Positions 1 through 6,337 of a stretch of 7,262 nt of DNA are shown here, one piece after another. The translations under genes and the position numbers were made by a program. Within the stretch, counting starts at the first letter, position 1. Each line of letters opens with the position of its first letter. The notes under the pieces are model-generated. The model was not told the origin of the DNA. It saw only the letters and a program-made list of their open reading frames with translations, and made no database searches. Source of the DNA: an uncultured Clostridia bacterium (GTDB lineage: Bacteria; Bacillota; Clostridia; Christensenellales; Borkfalkiaceae); contig CAMPBJ010000047.1 in NCBI GenBank assembly GCA_946637575.1, forward strand, positions 1 to 7,262, given 5' to 3'.

Positions 1-2906
1 CCGACCTTCGTCCTATGGTACAGTTGGGCGGCGGAAGATTCGCGGTGTCCGACTTAAACGACCTTTACCGTCGTGTTATAAGCAGGAACAACCGTTTGAA
101 AAAACTTATCGAGATCGGCGCTCCGGCTATCATCATAAGAAACGAAAAGCGTATGTTGCAGGAAGCCGTTGACGCACTTATCGACAACGGCAGAAGAGGT
201 AAGGCGATAAGCGGCGCGGGAAACAGAGAACTTAAATCCCTTTCCGCAATGCTCCGCGGTAAGCAAGGGCGTTTCCGTCAGAACCTTTTAGGAAAGCGTG
301 TCGACTACTCCGGCCGTTCGGTTATCGTCGTAGGTCCGGAACTTAAACTCTATCAATGCGGTTTACCTAAAGAAATGGCGATCGAACTCTTTAAGCCGTT
401 CGTCATGAAAAAACTCGTTGAAAAGAACATCTGTCACAACATAAAGAACGCGAAGAGAACGGTGGAACGCGCAAAGACGGTCGTTTGGGACGTCTTGGAA
501 GAAGTAATCAAAGATCACCCCGTAATGCTCAACCGTGCGCCTACGCTCCACAGACTTTCGATCCAGGCGTTCGAGCCGGTGCTTATCGAAGGCAGAGCGA
601 TAAAACTCCACCCGCTCGTATGCGGCGCGTTCAACGCGGACTTCGACGGCGACCAGATGGCGGTTCACGTTCCGCTTTCCGTAGAGGCACAGGCGGAAGC
701 GAGATTTTTGATGCTTGCGTCCAACAACATCTTAAAACTTTCGGACGGCAAGCCGGTTATGAGTCCTACGCAGGATATGGTCATGGGTTCTTACTACCTT
801 ACCATTATCAGAAGACATATCGGCGAAAAATACAACGAAAAGAAGAGAAAGGACGAAAACGGCACGCTTTACGGCGTTCCCGAGTACACCGTTTCTTACT
901 CTTCGCCCGACGAAGCGGTAATGGCGTATCAGACCGGCAAGATCGGTTTGCAGGACGAGATCATTGTCCGCCGTACCGTGAAGGCGTTCGAAGGGACTGA
1001 AAAAGAAGTTACCGTAACCGGCAGGATCAAAACTTCGGTAGGTAAGATCATCTTTAACGAAGCGATCCCGCAGGATTTAGGGTTTACCGAAAGGAAAACG
1101 GCGGAAGACTTCTTAAAATACGAAATAGATAAACTTACGGGCAAGAAAGACTTGCAGAAGATCGTCGGCGCGTGCTTTAAGTGCCACGGCGCAAGTTGCG
1201 CGGCGGACGTTTTGGACAAGATCAAGGCGTTAGGCTACAAGTTCTCAACTATCGGCGCGATCACGACTTCGGTCTTCGATATGCATATGCCCAAAGAAAA
1301 ACCCGCGATACTCGAAGAGGCGAGCAATCACGTGTTGAAGGTGGAAGGACTTTACAAGAAAGGCTTTATCACCGACGACGAAAGATATAAAAAGGTCGTT
1401 TCCATCTGGAAGAAAGCGACGGACGACGTTACCGAGAAGTTAAAGGGCACGTTGGACGAGTTCAACCCGATCCTTATGATGGCGAACTCCGGTGCGCGTG
1501 GTTCTATCGACCAGATAAAACAACTTGCCGGTATGCGTGGTCTTATGACCGATCCTAACGGTAAAACGATCGAAATACCGGTCAAGTCGTGCTTTAGGGA
1601 AGGACTTTCCGTTCTCGAATACTTTATCTCTTCCCACGGCGGAAGAAAAGGTCTTGCGGATACCGCGCTTAAAACGGCGGACTCCGGTTATCTTACGAGA
1701 AGGCTCGTCGACGTTGCGCAGGAAGTCATCGTCAAAGAAGACGACTGCTGTGCGGAATCCGGCGAAAAGCCGAAGGGAGTCAAGGTCTCCGCGATCAAAG
1801 ATTCCACCGGCAGCGTGATCGAAGGGCTTTTGGACAGGATCGCGGGCAGATTCGTTACCGCGGACGTAGTAGATCCGAAGACCGGCGAAGTACTCGTAAA
1901 AACCGGCGAAATGATCACCGAAGACAAGGCGCAGGAGATCGTGAAGGCCGGTATCGAAGAAGTCGAGATCAGAAGTATATTCACGTGTAAGAGTAAGACG
2001 GGCGTCTGTGCGAAGTGCTACGGCAAGAACATGGCGAACAACCTTCCCGTTCAGGTGGGCGAAGCGGTCGGTATCATCGCCGCGCAGTCCATCGGCGAAC
2101 CGGGTACTCAGCTTACGATGCGTACCTTCCACACCGGCGGTATCGCAAGTACGGGCGACATTACGCAAGGTCTTCCGAGAGTCGAAGAACTTTTCGAGGC
2201 GAGAAGACCGAAACGCGCGGCTATCGTTTGCGAACACAGCGGTAAGGTATCTATCGAAGAACACGACAAGATAATCCACGTCGTCATCGAAATGGCGGAT
2301 GGCAAGCGCGAAGACTACGAGATCCCGTTCGGCACGAGCGTTATCGTAAAAGACGGCGACACCGTAGAACCCGGCACAGTTTTAACGAACGGCGCGGTAT
2401 ATCCGCAGGAGATCTTAAAGACCAAGGGTATCAAAGGCGTTCAGGACTATATTCTCCGCGAGATCCAGTCCGTATACCGTTCGCAGGGCGTTGACATCAA
2501 CGATAAACACGTTGAGATCATCGTTCGTCAGATGATGAAGAAGGTCCAGATCGAAAATCCGGGCGACACAGACTTCTTACCCGGCGAAAAGGTAGATCTA
2601 TATAAGTTCGACGAAGAGCAAATGAGGGCGTTGGACGCAGGACTTCGTCCGCCGGTCGGCAAGAGATTGCTTTTGGGTATCACGAAAGCCGCGCTCGCAA
2701 AGGACAGTTTCCTTTCGGCGGCGTCCTTCCAGGAAACCGCGAGAGTTCTTACCGAGGCTGCGATCAAGAACAAGAAAGATCCGCTCGTCGGCTTAAAAGA
2801 GAACGTCATTATCGGCAAACTTATCCCCGCGGGAACGGGAATAAAGAATTACAAAAACGTATCGCCGAAAATGGTCGTAACCAAGAACGTTTCGTCGGAC
2901 AATTAA
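1..2906 (+). CDS. rpoC: DNA-directed RNA polymerase subunit beta', 5'-truncated
   Basis: Catalytic clamp subunit of RNA polymerase. The frame is open from the left edge (residues DLRP precede the Met at base 15), so this Met is internal; about 967 residues are visible and, against roughly 1200 in Bacillota, some 220-240 including the N-terminal zinc ribbon are missing. Numbering from that Met: clamp helices that bind sigma (about 5-60), the Mg-binding NADFDGD motif at 207-213 (bases 633-653) whose three Asp hold the active-site metal, the bridge helix around 541-575, the second zinc site with Cys578, Cys658, Cys665 and Cys668, and the trigger loop with MRTFH ending in His706. The trigger loop runs straight into its second helix with no large insertion, unlike enterobacteria. 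The C-terminal [17 protein letters not shown] block is intact; stop is TAA. rpoB is expected upstream. Identity is certain. Confidence 0.99.
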   Translation, partial: DLRPMVQLGGGRFAVSDLNDLYRRVISRNNRLKKLIEIGAPAIIIRNEKRMLQEAVDALIDNGRRGKAISGAGNRELKSLSAMLRGKQGRFRQNLLGKRVDYSGRSVIVVGPELKLYQCGLPKEMAIELFKPFVMKKLVEKNICHNIKNAKRTVERAKTVVWDVLEEVIKDHPVMLNRAPTLHRLSIQAFEPVLIEGRAIKLHPLVCGAFNADFDGDQMAVHVPLSVEAQAEARFLMLASNNILKLSDGKPVMSPTQDMVMGSYYLTIIRRHIGEKYNEKKRKDENGTLYGVPEYTVSYSSPDEAVMAYQTGKIGLQDEIIVRRTVKAFEGTEKEVTVTGRIKTSVGKIIFNEAIPQDLGFTERKTAEDFLKYEIDKLTGKKDLQKIVGACFKCHGASCAADVLDKIKALGYKFSTIGAITTSVFDMHMPKEKPAILEEASNHVLKVEGLYKKGFITDDERYKKVVSIWKKATDDVTEKLKGTLDEFNPILMMANSGARGSIDQIKQLAGMRGLMTDPNGKTIEIPVKSCFREGLSVLEYFISSHGGRKGLADTALKTADSGYLTRRLVDVAQEVIVKEDDCCAESGEKPKGVKVSAIKDSTGSVIEGLLDRIAGRFVTADVVDPKTGEVLVKTGEMITEDKAQEIVKAGIEEVEIRSIFTCKSKTGVCAKCYGKNMANNLPVQVGEAVGIIAAQSIGEPGTQLTMRTFHTGGIASTGDITQGLPRVEELFEARRPKRAAIVCEHSGKVSIEEHDKIIHVVIEMADGKREDYEIPFGTSVIVKDGDTVEPGTVLTNGAVYPQEILKTKGIKGVQDYILREIQSVYRSQGVDINDKHVEIIVRQMMKKVQIENPGDTDFLPGEKVDLYKFDEEQMRALDAGLRPPVGKRLLLGITKAALAKDSFLSAASFQETARVLTEAAIKNKKDPLVGLKENVIIGKLIPAGTGIKNYKNVSPKMVVTKNVSSDN

Positions 2907-2937
2907 GTTTTTACGCGCGAATAAGTCTATCAAACGT

Positions 2938-2966
2938 TTGACTTAAATCGCCGAAAATGATACAAT
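2938..2966 (+). promoter_or_regulatory. Sigma-A-type extended -10 promoter for rpsL-rpsG-fusA
   Basis: A TTGACT -35 (2938-2943) is followed after exactly 17 bases by a TACAAT -10 (2961-2966). TG at 2958-2959 sits one base before the -10, making it an extended -10. Each hexamer differs from consensus at a single base. It lies 32 bases after the rpoC stop, with no terminator between, so it would boost the downstream genes above read-through from rpoBC. The start point should fall near 2972-2975. Strong by sequence; activity is inferred. Confidence 0.8.
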
Positions 2967-2969
2967 GAA

Positions 2970-2995
2970 GTTCCGCCGTGTAAAAGCGGCGGAAC
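2970..2995 (+). other. Perfect 9-bp hairpin at the predicted 5' end of the rpsL transcript
   Basis: The arms GTTCCGCCG (2970-2978) and CGGCGGAAC (2987-2995) pair perfectly around an 8-base loop. It is followed by A residues, not T residues, so it is not an intrinsic terminator on this strand; on the other strand there is also no clean T run after it. The predicted transcription start lies inside the left arm, so transcripts from this promoter would keep roughly the inner CCGCCG/CGGCGG part directly at their 5' end, whereas rpoC read-through RNA carries the whole stem. A 5'-end stabilising hairpin or a processing site are the likeliest roles. Confidence 0.65.
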
Positions 2996-3004
2996 AAAAA
3001 CACG

Positions 3005-3050
3005 TTTCCGAAGCGGATATTTCCGAATCCGTTTTCCGAATAAATCCGAA
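3005..3050 (+). repeat. TTTCCGAA direct-repeat cluster in the rpsL leader
   Basis: Three exact copies of TTTCCGAA lie at 3005-3012, 3020-3027 and 3033-3040, and a fourth copy with one mismatch (AATCCGAA) at 3043-3050. Start-to-start distances are 15, 13 and 10 bases. All lie between the promoter and the ribosome binding site, in the untranslated leader of rpsL. The function is unknown to me. A protein or RNA binding site is possible, as is simple sequence drift in an A/T-rich leader. Confidence 0.6.
3011..3034 (+). other. Second leader hairpin presenting a repeat in its loop
   Basis: AAGCGGAT (3011-3018) pairs with ATCCGTTT (3027-3034): 8 pairs including one G-U, closing an 8-base loop ATTTCCGA. 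Most of the middle TTTCCGAA repeat is therefore exposed in the loop. It ends 22 bases before the Shine-Dalgarno sequence and does not cover it. Read from pairing by eye; stability has not been calculated. Confidence 0.45.
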
Positions 3051-3056
3051 AAAAAC

Positions 3057-3065
3057 AAGGAGGTG
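3057..3065 (+). promoter_or_regulatory. Full-length Shine-Dalgarno sequence of rpsL
   Basis: AAGGAGGTG matches the usual 16S rRNA anti-Shine-Dalgarno end over nine bases, and the GGAGG core ends 7 bases before the ATG at 3071. This fixes the rpsL start and predicts very strong translation initiation. The match is longer than those seen here for rpsG (AAGGAGG), tuf (GGAGG) or fusA (AGGAG). Confidence 0.85.
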
Positions 3066-3070
3066 CAAAA

Positions 3071-3442
3071 ATGCCTACAATCCAACAACTTATCAGACAG
3101 GGTAGAAAGAAGATCACCTACAAATCCAAAGCGCCTATTTTGGAAAATTGTCCTCAAAAGCGCGGTGTGTGTCTTTCGGTTACCACGACTACCCCTAAAA
3201 AGCCTAACTCCGCGCTCCGTAAAATCGCGCGTGTAAGACTTACGAATAAGAGCGAAGGTATCGTTTATATACCGGGCGAAGGACACAACCTTCAGGAACA
3301 CAGTTCCGTTCTTATCCGTGGCGGAAGGGTAAAGGATCTCCCCGGCGTCAGATATCATATCATCCGCGGCGCGTTAGACACCGCAGGCGTTGCAAAGCGT
3401 AAGCAAGCAAGGTCGAGATATGGCGCGAAAAGACCTAAATAA
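3071..3442 (+). CDS. rpsL: 30S ribosomal protein S12
   Basis: S12 sits at the interface of the small subunit beside the decoding centre and monitors codon-anticodon pairing. The 123-residue protein has the unmistakable S12 core: CPQKRGVC (27-34), [13 protein letters not shown] (39-51), [10 protein letters not shown] (69-78) and [14 protein letters not shown] (83-96). Lys43 and Lys88, the classical streptomycin-resistance positions, are both unmutated, so this allele reads as streptomycin-sensitive. Asp89, the residue that RimO methylthiolates in some bacteria, is present. Length matches E. coli S12 (124) rather than the longer Bacillus form (about 138). The start is set by the strong ribosome binding site at 3057-3065. 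It is the first gene after the 2938 promoter. No L7Ae-type gene lies between rpoC and rpsL, as is found in Bacillus. Stop is TAA. Confidence 0.99.
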   Translation: MPTIQQLIRQGRKKITYKSKAPILENCPQKRGVCLSVTTTTPKKPNSALRKIARVRLTNKSEGIVYIPGEGHNLQEHSSVLIRGGRVKDLPGVRYHIIRGALDTAGVAKRKQARSRYGAKRPK

Positions 3443-3495
3443 CAGAGTTTAAATATAATATATGATTAAAACGATATAGTATAGTTAAATTCGCA

Positions 3496-3614
3496 CCTAC
3501 TATTAAATCGGAGAATTCGGAAAATAACCCGAAATTAGTAGGCAGTATGTCGAAAGGCAGAAGGTTCGCTACCCGAAAGGGCAAGTGATAGCCGTACTTA
3601 AGGGATAACCTTAA
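3496..3614 (+). promoter_or_regulatory. Candidate structured RNA element in the rpsL-rpsG spacer
   Basis: Within the 209-base spacer several helices can be drawn by eye. P1 pairs CCTACTA (3496-3502) with TAGTAGG (3536-3542) and encloses a hairpin TTCGG/CCGAA (3516-3520 with 3529-3533). Next come two GNRA hairpins: TGTC-GAAA-GGCA (3548-3559, one G-U) and CCC-GAAA-GGG (3572-3581), the latter extended by GCTA/TAGC (3568-3571 with 3589-3592) across a 7-base bulge. AGTA (3544-3547) and TACT (3595-3598) could close both into one junction. TTAAGG-GATAA-CCTTAA (3598-3614) forms a last hairpin, which overlaps that closing helix by one base and competes with an AAGGTT/AACCTT helix. The rpsG ribosome binding site starts 21 bases later and stays outside. 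It matches no riboswitch class I can recall. An autoregulatory site for S7 is plausible by position only; the 5' 50 bases of the spacer are simply A/T-rich. Confidence 0.5.
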
Positions 3615-3651
3615 AAGGAATCAAAAATTCAAAACAAGGAGGATTATAAAA

Positions 3652-4122
3652 ATGCCAAGACGTGGCAATATTGCTAAAAGAGACGTTTTACCCGATCCCA
3701 TATATAACGATAAGGTAGTCACGAAATTGATAAACCAGGTCATGCTTGACGGGAAAAAGGGAACGGCACAGGAAATAGTTTACAAAGCGTTTGAAACCGC
3801 CGCAGAAAAAGTCGGCGCAGATCCCAAGGAAATGTTTAGCCAGGCACTCGGTAACATTATGCCTATGGTAGAAGTTAAGGCGAGGAGGATCGGCGGTGCT
3901 AACTATCAAGTACCTATCGAGATCCGTCCCGAAAGAAGACAAACGCTTGCTATCCGCTGGTTAGTTATCGCTGCGAGAAAGAGGGGAGAAAGGGACATGG
4001 CGTCTCGTCTTTCCGCAGAACTCGTAGAAGCTTATAATAACGGCGGTAACGCAGTCAAGAAGAAAGAAGACACTCACAGAATGGCAGAGGCCAACAAGGC
4101 TTTCGCGCATTACAGATTTTAA
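3652..4122 (+). CDS. rpsG: 30S ribosomal protein S7
   Basis: S7 is a primary 16S rRNA-binding protein that nucleates assembly of the head of the small subunit and lies near the E site. The 156 residues equal the usual bacterial length. Visible hallmarks are the N-terminal MPRRG with its basic tail, the LMLDGKKG-like segment at about 29-37, the beta-hairpin [15 protein letters not shown] (77-91), RQTLAIRWL (96-104) and the C-terminal [25 protein letters not shown] end, which is complete. AAGGAGG at 3636-3642, nine bases before the ATG, sets the start. It is separated from rpsL by an unusually long 209-base spacer with RNA structure, and from fusA by only 20 bases. In E. coli, S7 represses its own operon by binding the rpsL-rpsG junction; whether that happens here is unknown. 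Stop is TAA. Confidence 0.99.
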   Translation: MPRRGNIAKRDVLPDPIYNDKVVTKLINQVMLDGKKGTAQEIVYKAFETAAEKVGADPKEMFSQALGNIMPMVEVKARRIGGANYQVPIEIRPERRQTLAIRWLVIAARKRGERDMASRLSAELVEAYNNGGNAVKKKEDTHRMAEANKAFAHYRF

Positions 4123-4142
4123 TCCACAGGAGACCACGATAA

Positions 4143-6212
4143 ATGCCGAATATTGATTTAAGTGCTACAAGAAACATAGGCATTATGGCGCACATAGACG
4201 CCGGTAAGACTACGACGACCGAGCGTATCCTTTACTATACCGGAAAGATCTACAAGATCGGCGACACGCACGACGGCGAAGCGACGATGGACTGGATGGA
4301 ACAGGAAAAGGAGCGCGGTATCACGATCACGTCCGCGGCGACGACTTGTTACTGGAAAGATCACCGTATCAACATTATCGATACTCCCGGACACGTCGAC
4401 TTCACCGTAGAAGTTGAAAGGTCTCTCCGCGTTTTAGACGGCGCGGTTGCCACTTTCTGTGCAAAAGGCGGCGTAGAACCGCAAAGCGAAACCGTTTGGA
4501 GACAGGCGGATAAGTACAGAGTTCCCCGTATCGCTTACGTCAACAAGATGGACATCAACGGCGCGAACTATTATAACGCCATCTCAATGATGCACGAAAG
4601 ACTTCACACCAACGCAGTTCCGATCCTTCTTCCGATAGGAAAAGAGGACGAATTCAAGGGCGTAGTCGATCTTATCAAGAGAAAAGCGTACTACTATAAA
4701 GACGATTTAGGAAACGATATCGAAGAAACGGATATCCCTGCGGACATGCAGGCGGACGCCGCTAAATATCGCGAAAAGATCGTCGAGATCGCGGCAGAAT
4801 CCGACGACGAACTTATGGAAAAGTTCTTCGAGAGCGGAGAACTTTCCGAAGAAGAGATCAAGAAGGGATTAAGAAAAGCGACGCTCGCTATGAAAGTTAC
4901 TCCCGTTCTCTGCGGCTCTTCTTACAAAAACAAGGGCGTTCAGAACCTTTTGGACGCGATCGTCGATTATCTTCCCAGTCCTTTGGATATAGGGCACGTC
5001 GTAGGTAACCATCCCGACAGCGACGCGGAAGAGATCAGAAACCCCGACAGGAACGAAGCGTTCTGCGGTTTGGCGTTCAAGATCATGGCTGACCAGTACG
5101 TCGGAAAACTTGCGTTCTTCCGTGCATACTCGGGTACGTTAAAGACCGGTTCTTACGTCTATAACAGCACCAAGGGTAAAAAGGAAAGAGTTGCGAGAAT
5201 ACTTCGTATGCACGCTAACCACAGAGAAGAAGTCGAAGAGGTCAGCGCGGGCGAGATCGTCGCGCTCGTCGGCTTAAAGGAAACTTCCACGGGCGACACG
5301 CTCTGCGACGAAAATAAGCCGATCATCCTTGAAAAGATGGAATTCCCCGATCCCGTTATTCAGGTCGCTATCGAACCGAAGACCAAGGCGGGACAGGAAA
5401 AGATGGGCTTCGCGCTTGCAAAACTTGCCGAAGAAGATCCTTCGTTTAAGACCTACACCGACAGCGAGACCGGACAAACGATCATCGCAGGTATGGGCGA
5501 ACTTCACTTGGAGATCATCGTCGACAGACTTCTCCGCGAATTCCGCGTGGAAGCGAACGTCGGTAAACCGCAGGTTGCTTACAAGGAAACTATCCGTCAG
5601 GCAGTCGAAGCGGAAGGCTTATTCAAGCGTCAGACCGGCGGTCACGGTCAGTACGGTCACTGTAAGATCAGGTTAGAACCGCAAGAACCCGGCAAAGGAT
5701 ACGAGTTCGTTGACGAAACGGTCGGCGGATCTATCCCGAAGGAATTTATTCAACCTATCAACAAAGGTATTCAGGAAGCCGCGAAGAACGGTATACTTGC
5801 GGGATACGAAGTCGTCGACTTCAAGGTAACCGTTTACGACGGAAGTTATCACGACGTCGACTCGTCGGAAATGGCGTTTAAGATCGCGGGTTCTATGGCG
5901 TTAAAAGACGGTCTTGCGAAAGCGAAATGCGTTCTTTTAGAGCCGGTAATGAAAGTCGAGATCTTAACTCCCGAAGATTACTTCGGCGACATCATGGGTA
6001 ACGTTACCGCACGTCGCGGAATTATTCTGGGAACGGAAGACCGTAACGGCATCAAGGTAGTAGACGCGAATATTCCGCTTGCGGAAATGTTCGGGTACGC
6101 AACCGACCTTCGTTCGAGAACGCAGGGGCGCGGCAACTACACCATGCAGTTCGATCACTATGCGGAAGTGCCCAAACAAGTCGCTGAAAAGATTATGGGT
6201 AAAAAAGATTAG
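4143..6212 (+). CDS. fusA: Translation elongation factor G
   Basis: EF-G is the cytosolic GTPase that moves tRNAs and mRNA through the ribosome and, with ribosome recycling factor, splits it. The 689 residues match the family's usual 690-700. Domain I holds the G motifs: AHIDAGKT (16-23), RGITI (58-62), DTPGH (80-84, catalytic His84) and NKMD (134-137), followed by the G' insertion to about 285. Domain II is about 286-400, III about 400-480, IV about 480-600 with the tip-loop SYHDVDSS and His570, equivalent to E. coli His583, which reaches into the decoding centre. Domain V ends with [15 protein letters not shown]. The conserved pattern marks it as the housekeeping EF-G rather than TetM/RF3 or the fusA2 type. 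AGGAG at 4128-4132 lies ten bases before the ATG. There is no promoter in the 20-base gap, so it is cotranscribed with rpsG. Stop is TAG, unlike the TAA of its neighbours. Confidence 0.99.
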   Translation: MPNIDLSATRNIGIMAHIDAGKTTTTERILYYTGKIYKIGDTHDGEATMDWMEQEKERGITITSAATTCYWKDHRINIIDTPGHVDFTVEVERSLRVLDGAVATFCAKGGVEPQSETVWRQADKYRVPRIAYVNKMDINGANYYNAISMMHERLHTNAVPILLPIGKEDEFKGVVDLIKRKAYYYKDDLGNDIEETDIPADMQADAAKYREKIVEIAAESDDELMEKFFESGELSEEEIKKGLRKATLAMKVTPVLCGSSYKNKGVQNLLDAIVDYLPSPLDIGHVVGNHPDSDAEEIRNPDRNEAFCGLAFKIMADQYVGKLAFFRAYSGTLKTGSYVYNSTKGKKERVARILRMHANHREEVEEVSAGEIVALVGLKETSTGDTLCDENKPIILEKMEFPDPVIQVAIEPKTKAGQEKMGFALAKLAEEDPSFKTYTDSETGQTIIAGMGELHLEIIVDRLLREFRVEANVGKPQVAYKETIRQAVEAEGLFKRQTGGHGQYGHCKIRLEPQEPGKGYEFVDETVGGSIPKEFIQPINKGIQEAAKNGILAGYEVVDFKVTVYDGSYHDVDSSEMAFKIAGSMALKDGLAKAKCVLLEPVMKVEILTPEDYFGDIMGNVTARRGIILGTEDRNGIKVVDANIPLAEMFGYATDLRSRTQGRGNYTMQFDHYAEVPKQVAEKIMGKKD

Positions 6213-6219
6213 AAAACCT

Positions 6220-6248
6220 TTGACAAACGCATATTTTTATTGTAAAAT
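6220..6248 (+). promoter_or_regulatory. Sigma-A-type promoter for tuf
   Basis: A perfect TTGACA -35 (6220-6225) is followed after 17 bases by TAAAAT (6243-6248), one mismatch from consensus. It starts 8 bases after the fusA stop and implies a start near 6254-6257, giving an A-rich untranslated leader of about 80 bases before the tuf ATG at 6338. No terminator separates fusA from it, so tuf would be made both by read-through and from this site. The leader has only a weak TTGC/GCAA pairing (6253-6256 with 6273-6276) and no convincing attenuator. Confidence 0.8.
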
Positions 6249-6337
6249 GAAATTGCTTGGGTGAAAATTCGGGCAAATTGACTAAAAAACTTATTAAAAA
6301 AAAATTATATCATTGATTTGATGGAGGAAAAACACTT

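Noticed and set aside
1173..1187. CXXCH heme-c attachment motif in rpoC
   Set aside because: The pattern CFKCH occurs inside a cytoplasmic polymerase subunit without signal peptide; heme attachment is not credible.
1440..2279. 279-codon open frame on the minus strand inside rpoC
   Set aside because: It is a shadow of the conserved rpoC reading frame; composition follows rpoC codon bias and no family is recognisable.
2970..3000. Intrinsic terminator after rpoC
   Set aside because: The hairpin is followed by A residues rather than a T run on the + strand, and it lies downstream of a promoter rather than right after the gene.
2965..3105. A 46-codon frame starting at ATG 2965, crossing the leader and ending inside rpsL out of frame
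   Set aside because: Its ATG overlaps the promoter -10, there is no ribosome binding site, it runs through the rpsL Shine-Dalgarno sequence, and the product resembles nothing.
3448..3485. Possible promoter for rpsG (TATAAT at 3454, TATAGT at 3475 and 3480)
   Set aside because: The -10-like hexamers come from an A/T-rich run and none has a TTG-type -35 at 16-18 bases upstream.
6263..6272. ATTCGG shared by the tuf leader and the rpsL-rpsG spacer (3515)
   Set aside because: Only 7 bases (AATTCGG) are shared and the surrounding pairing differs, so it may well be chance.
6278..6310. Second tuf promoter (TTGACT at 6278 with TTATAT at 6305)
   Set aside because: Spacing of about 20-21 bases is too long and no -10 fits at 16-18; the site at 6220 is far better.
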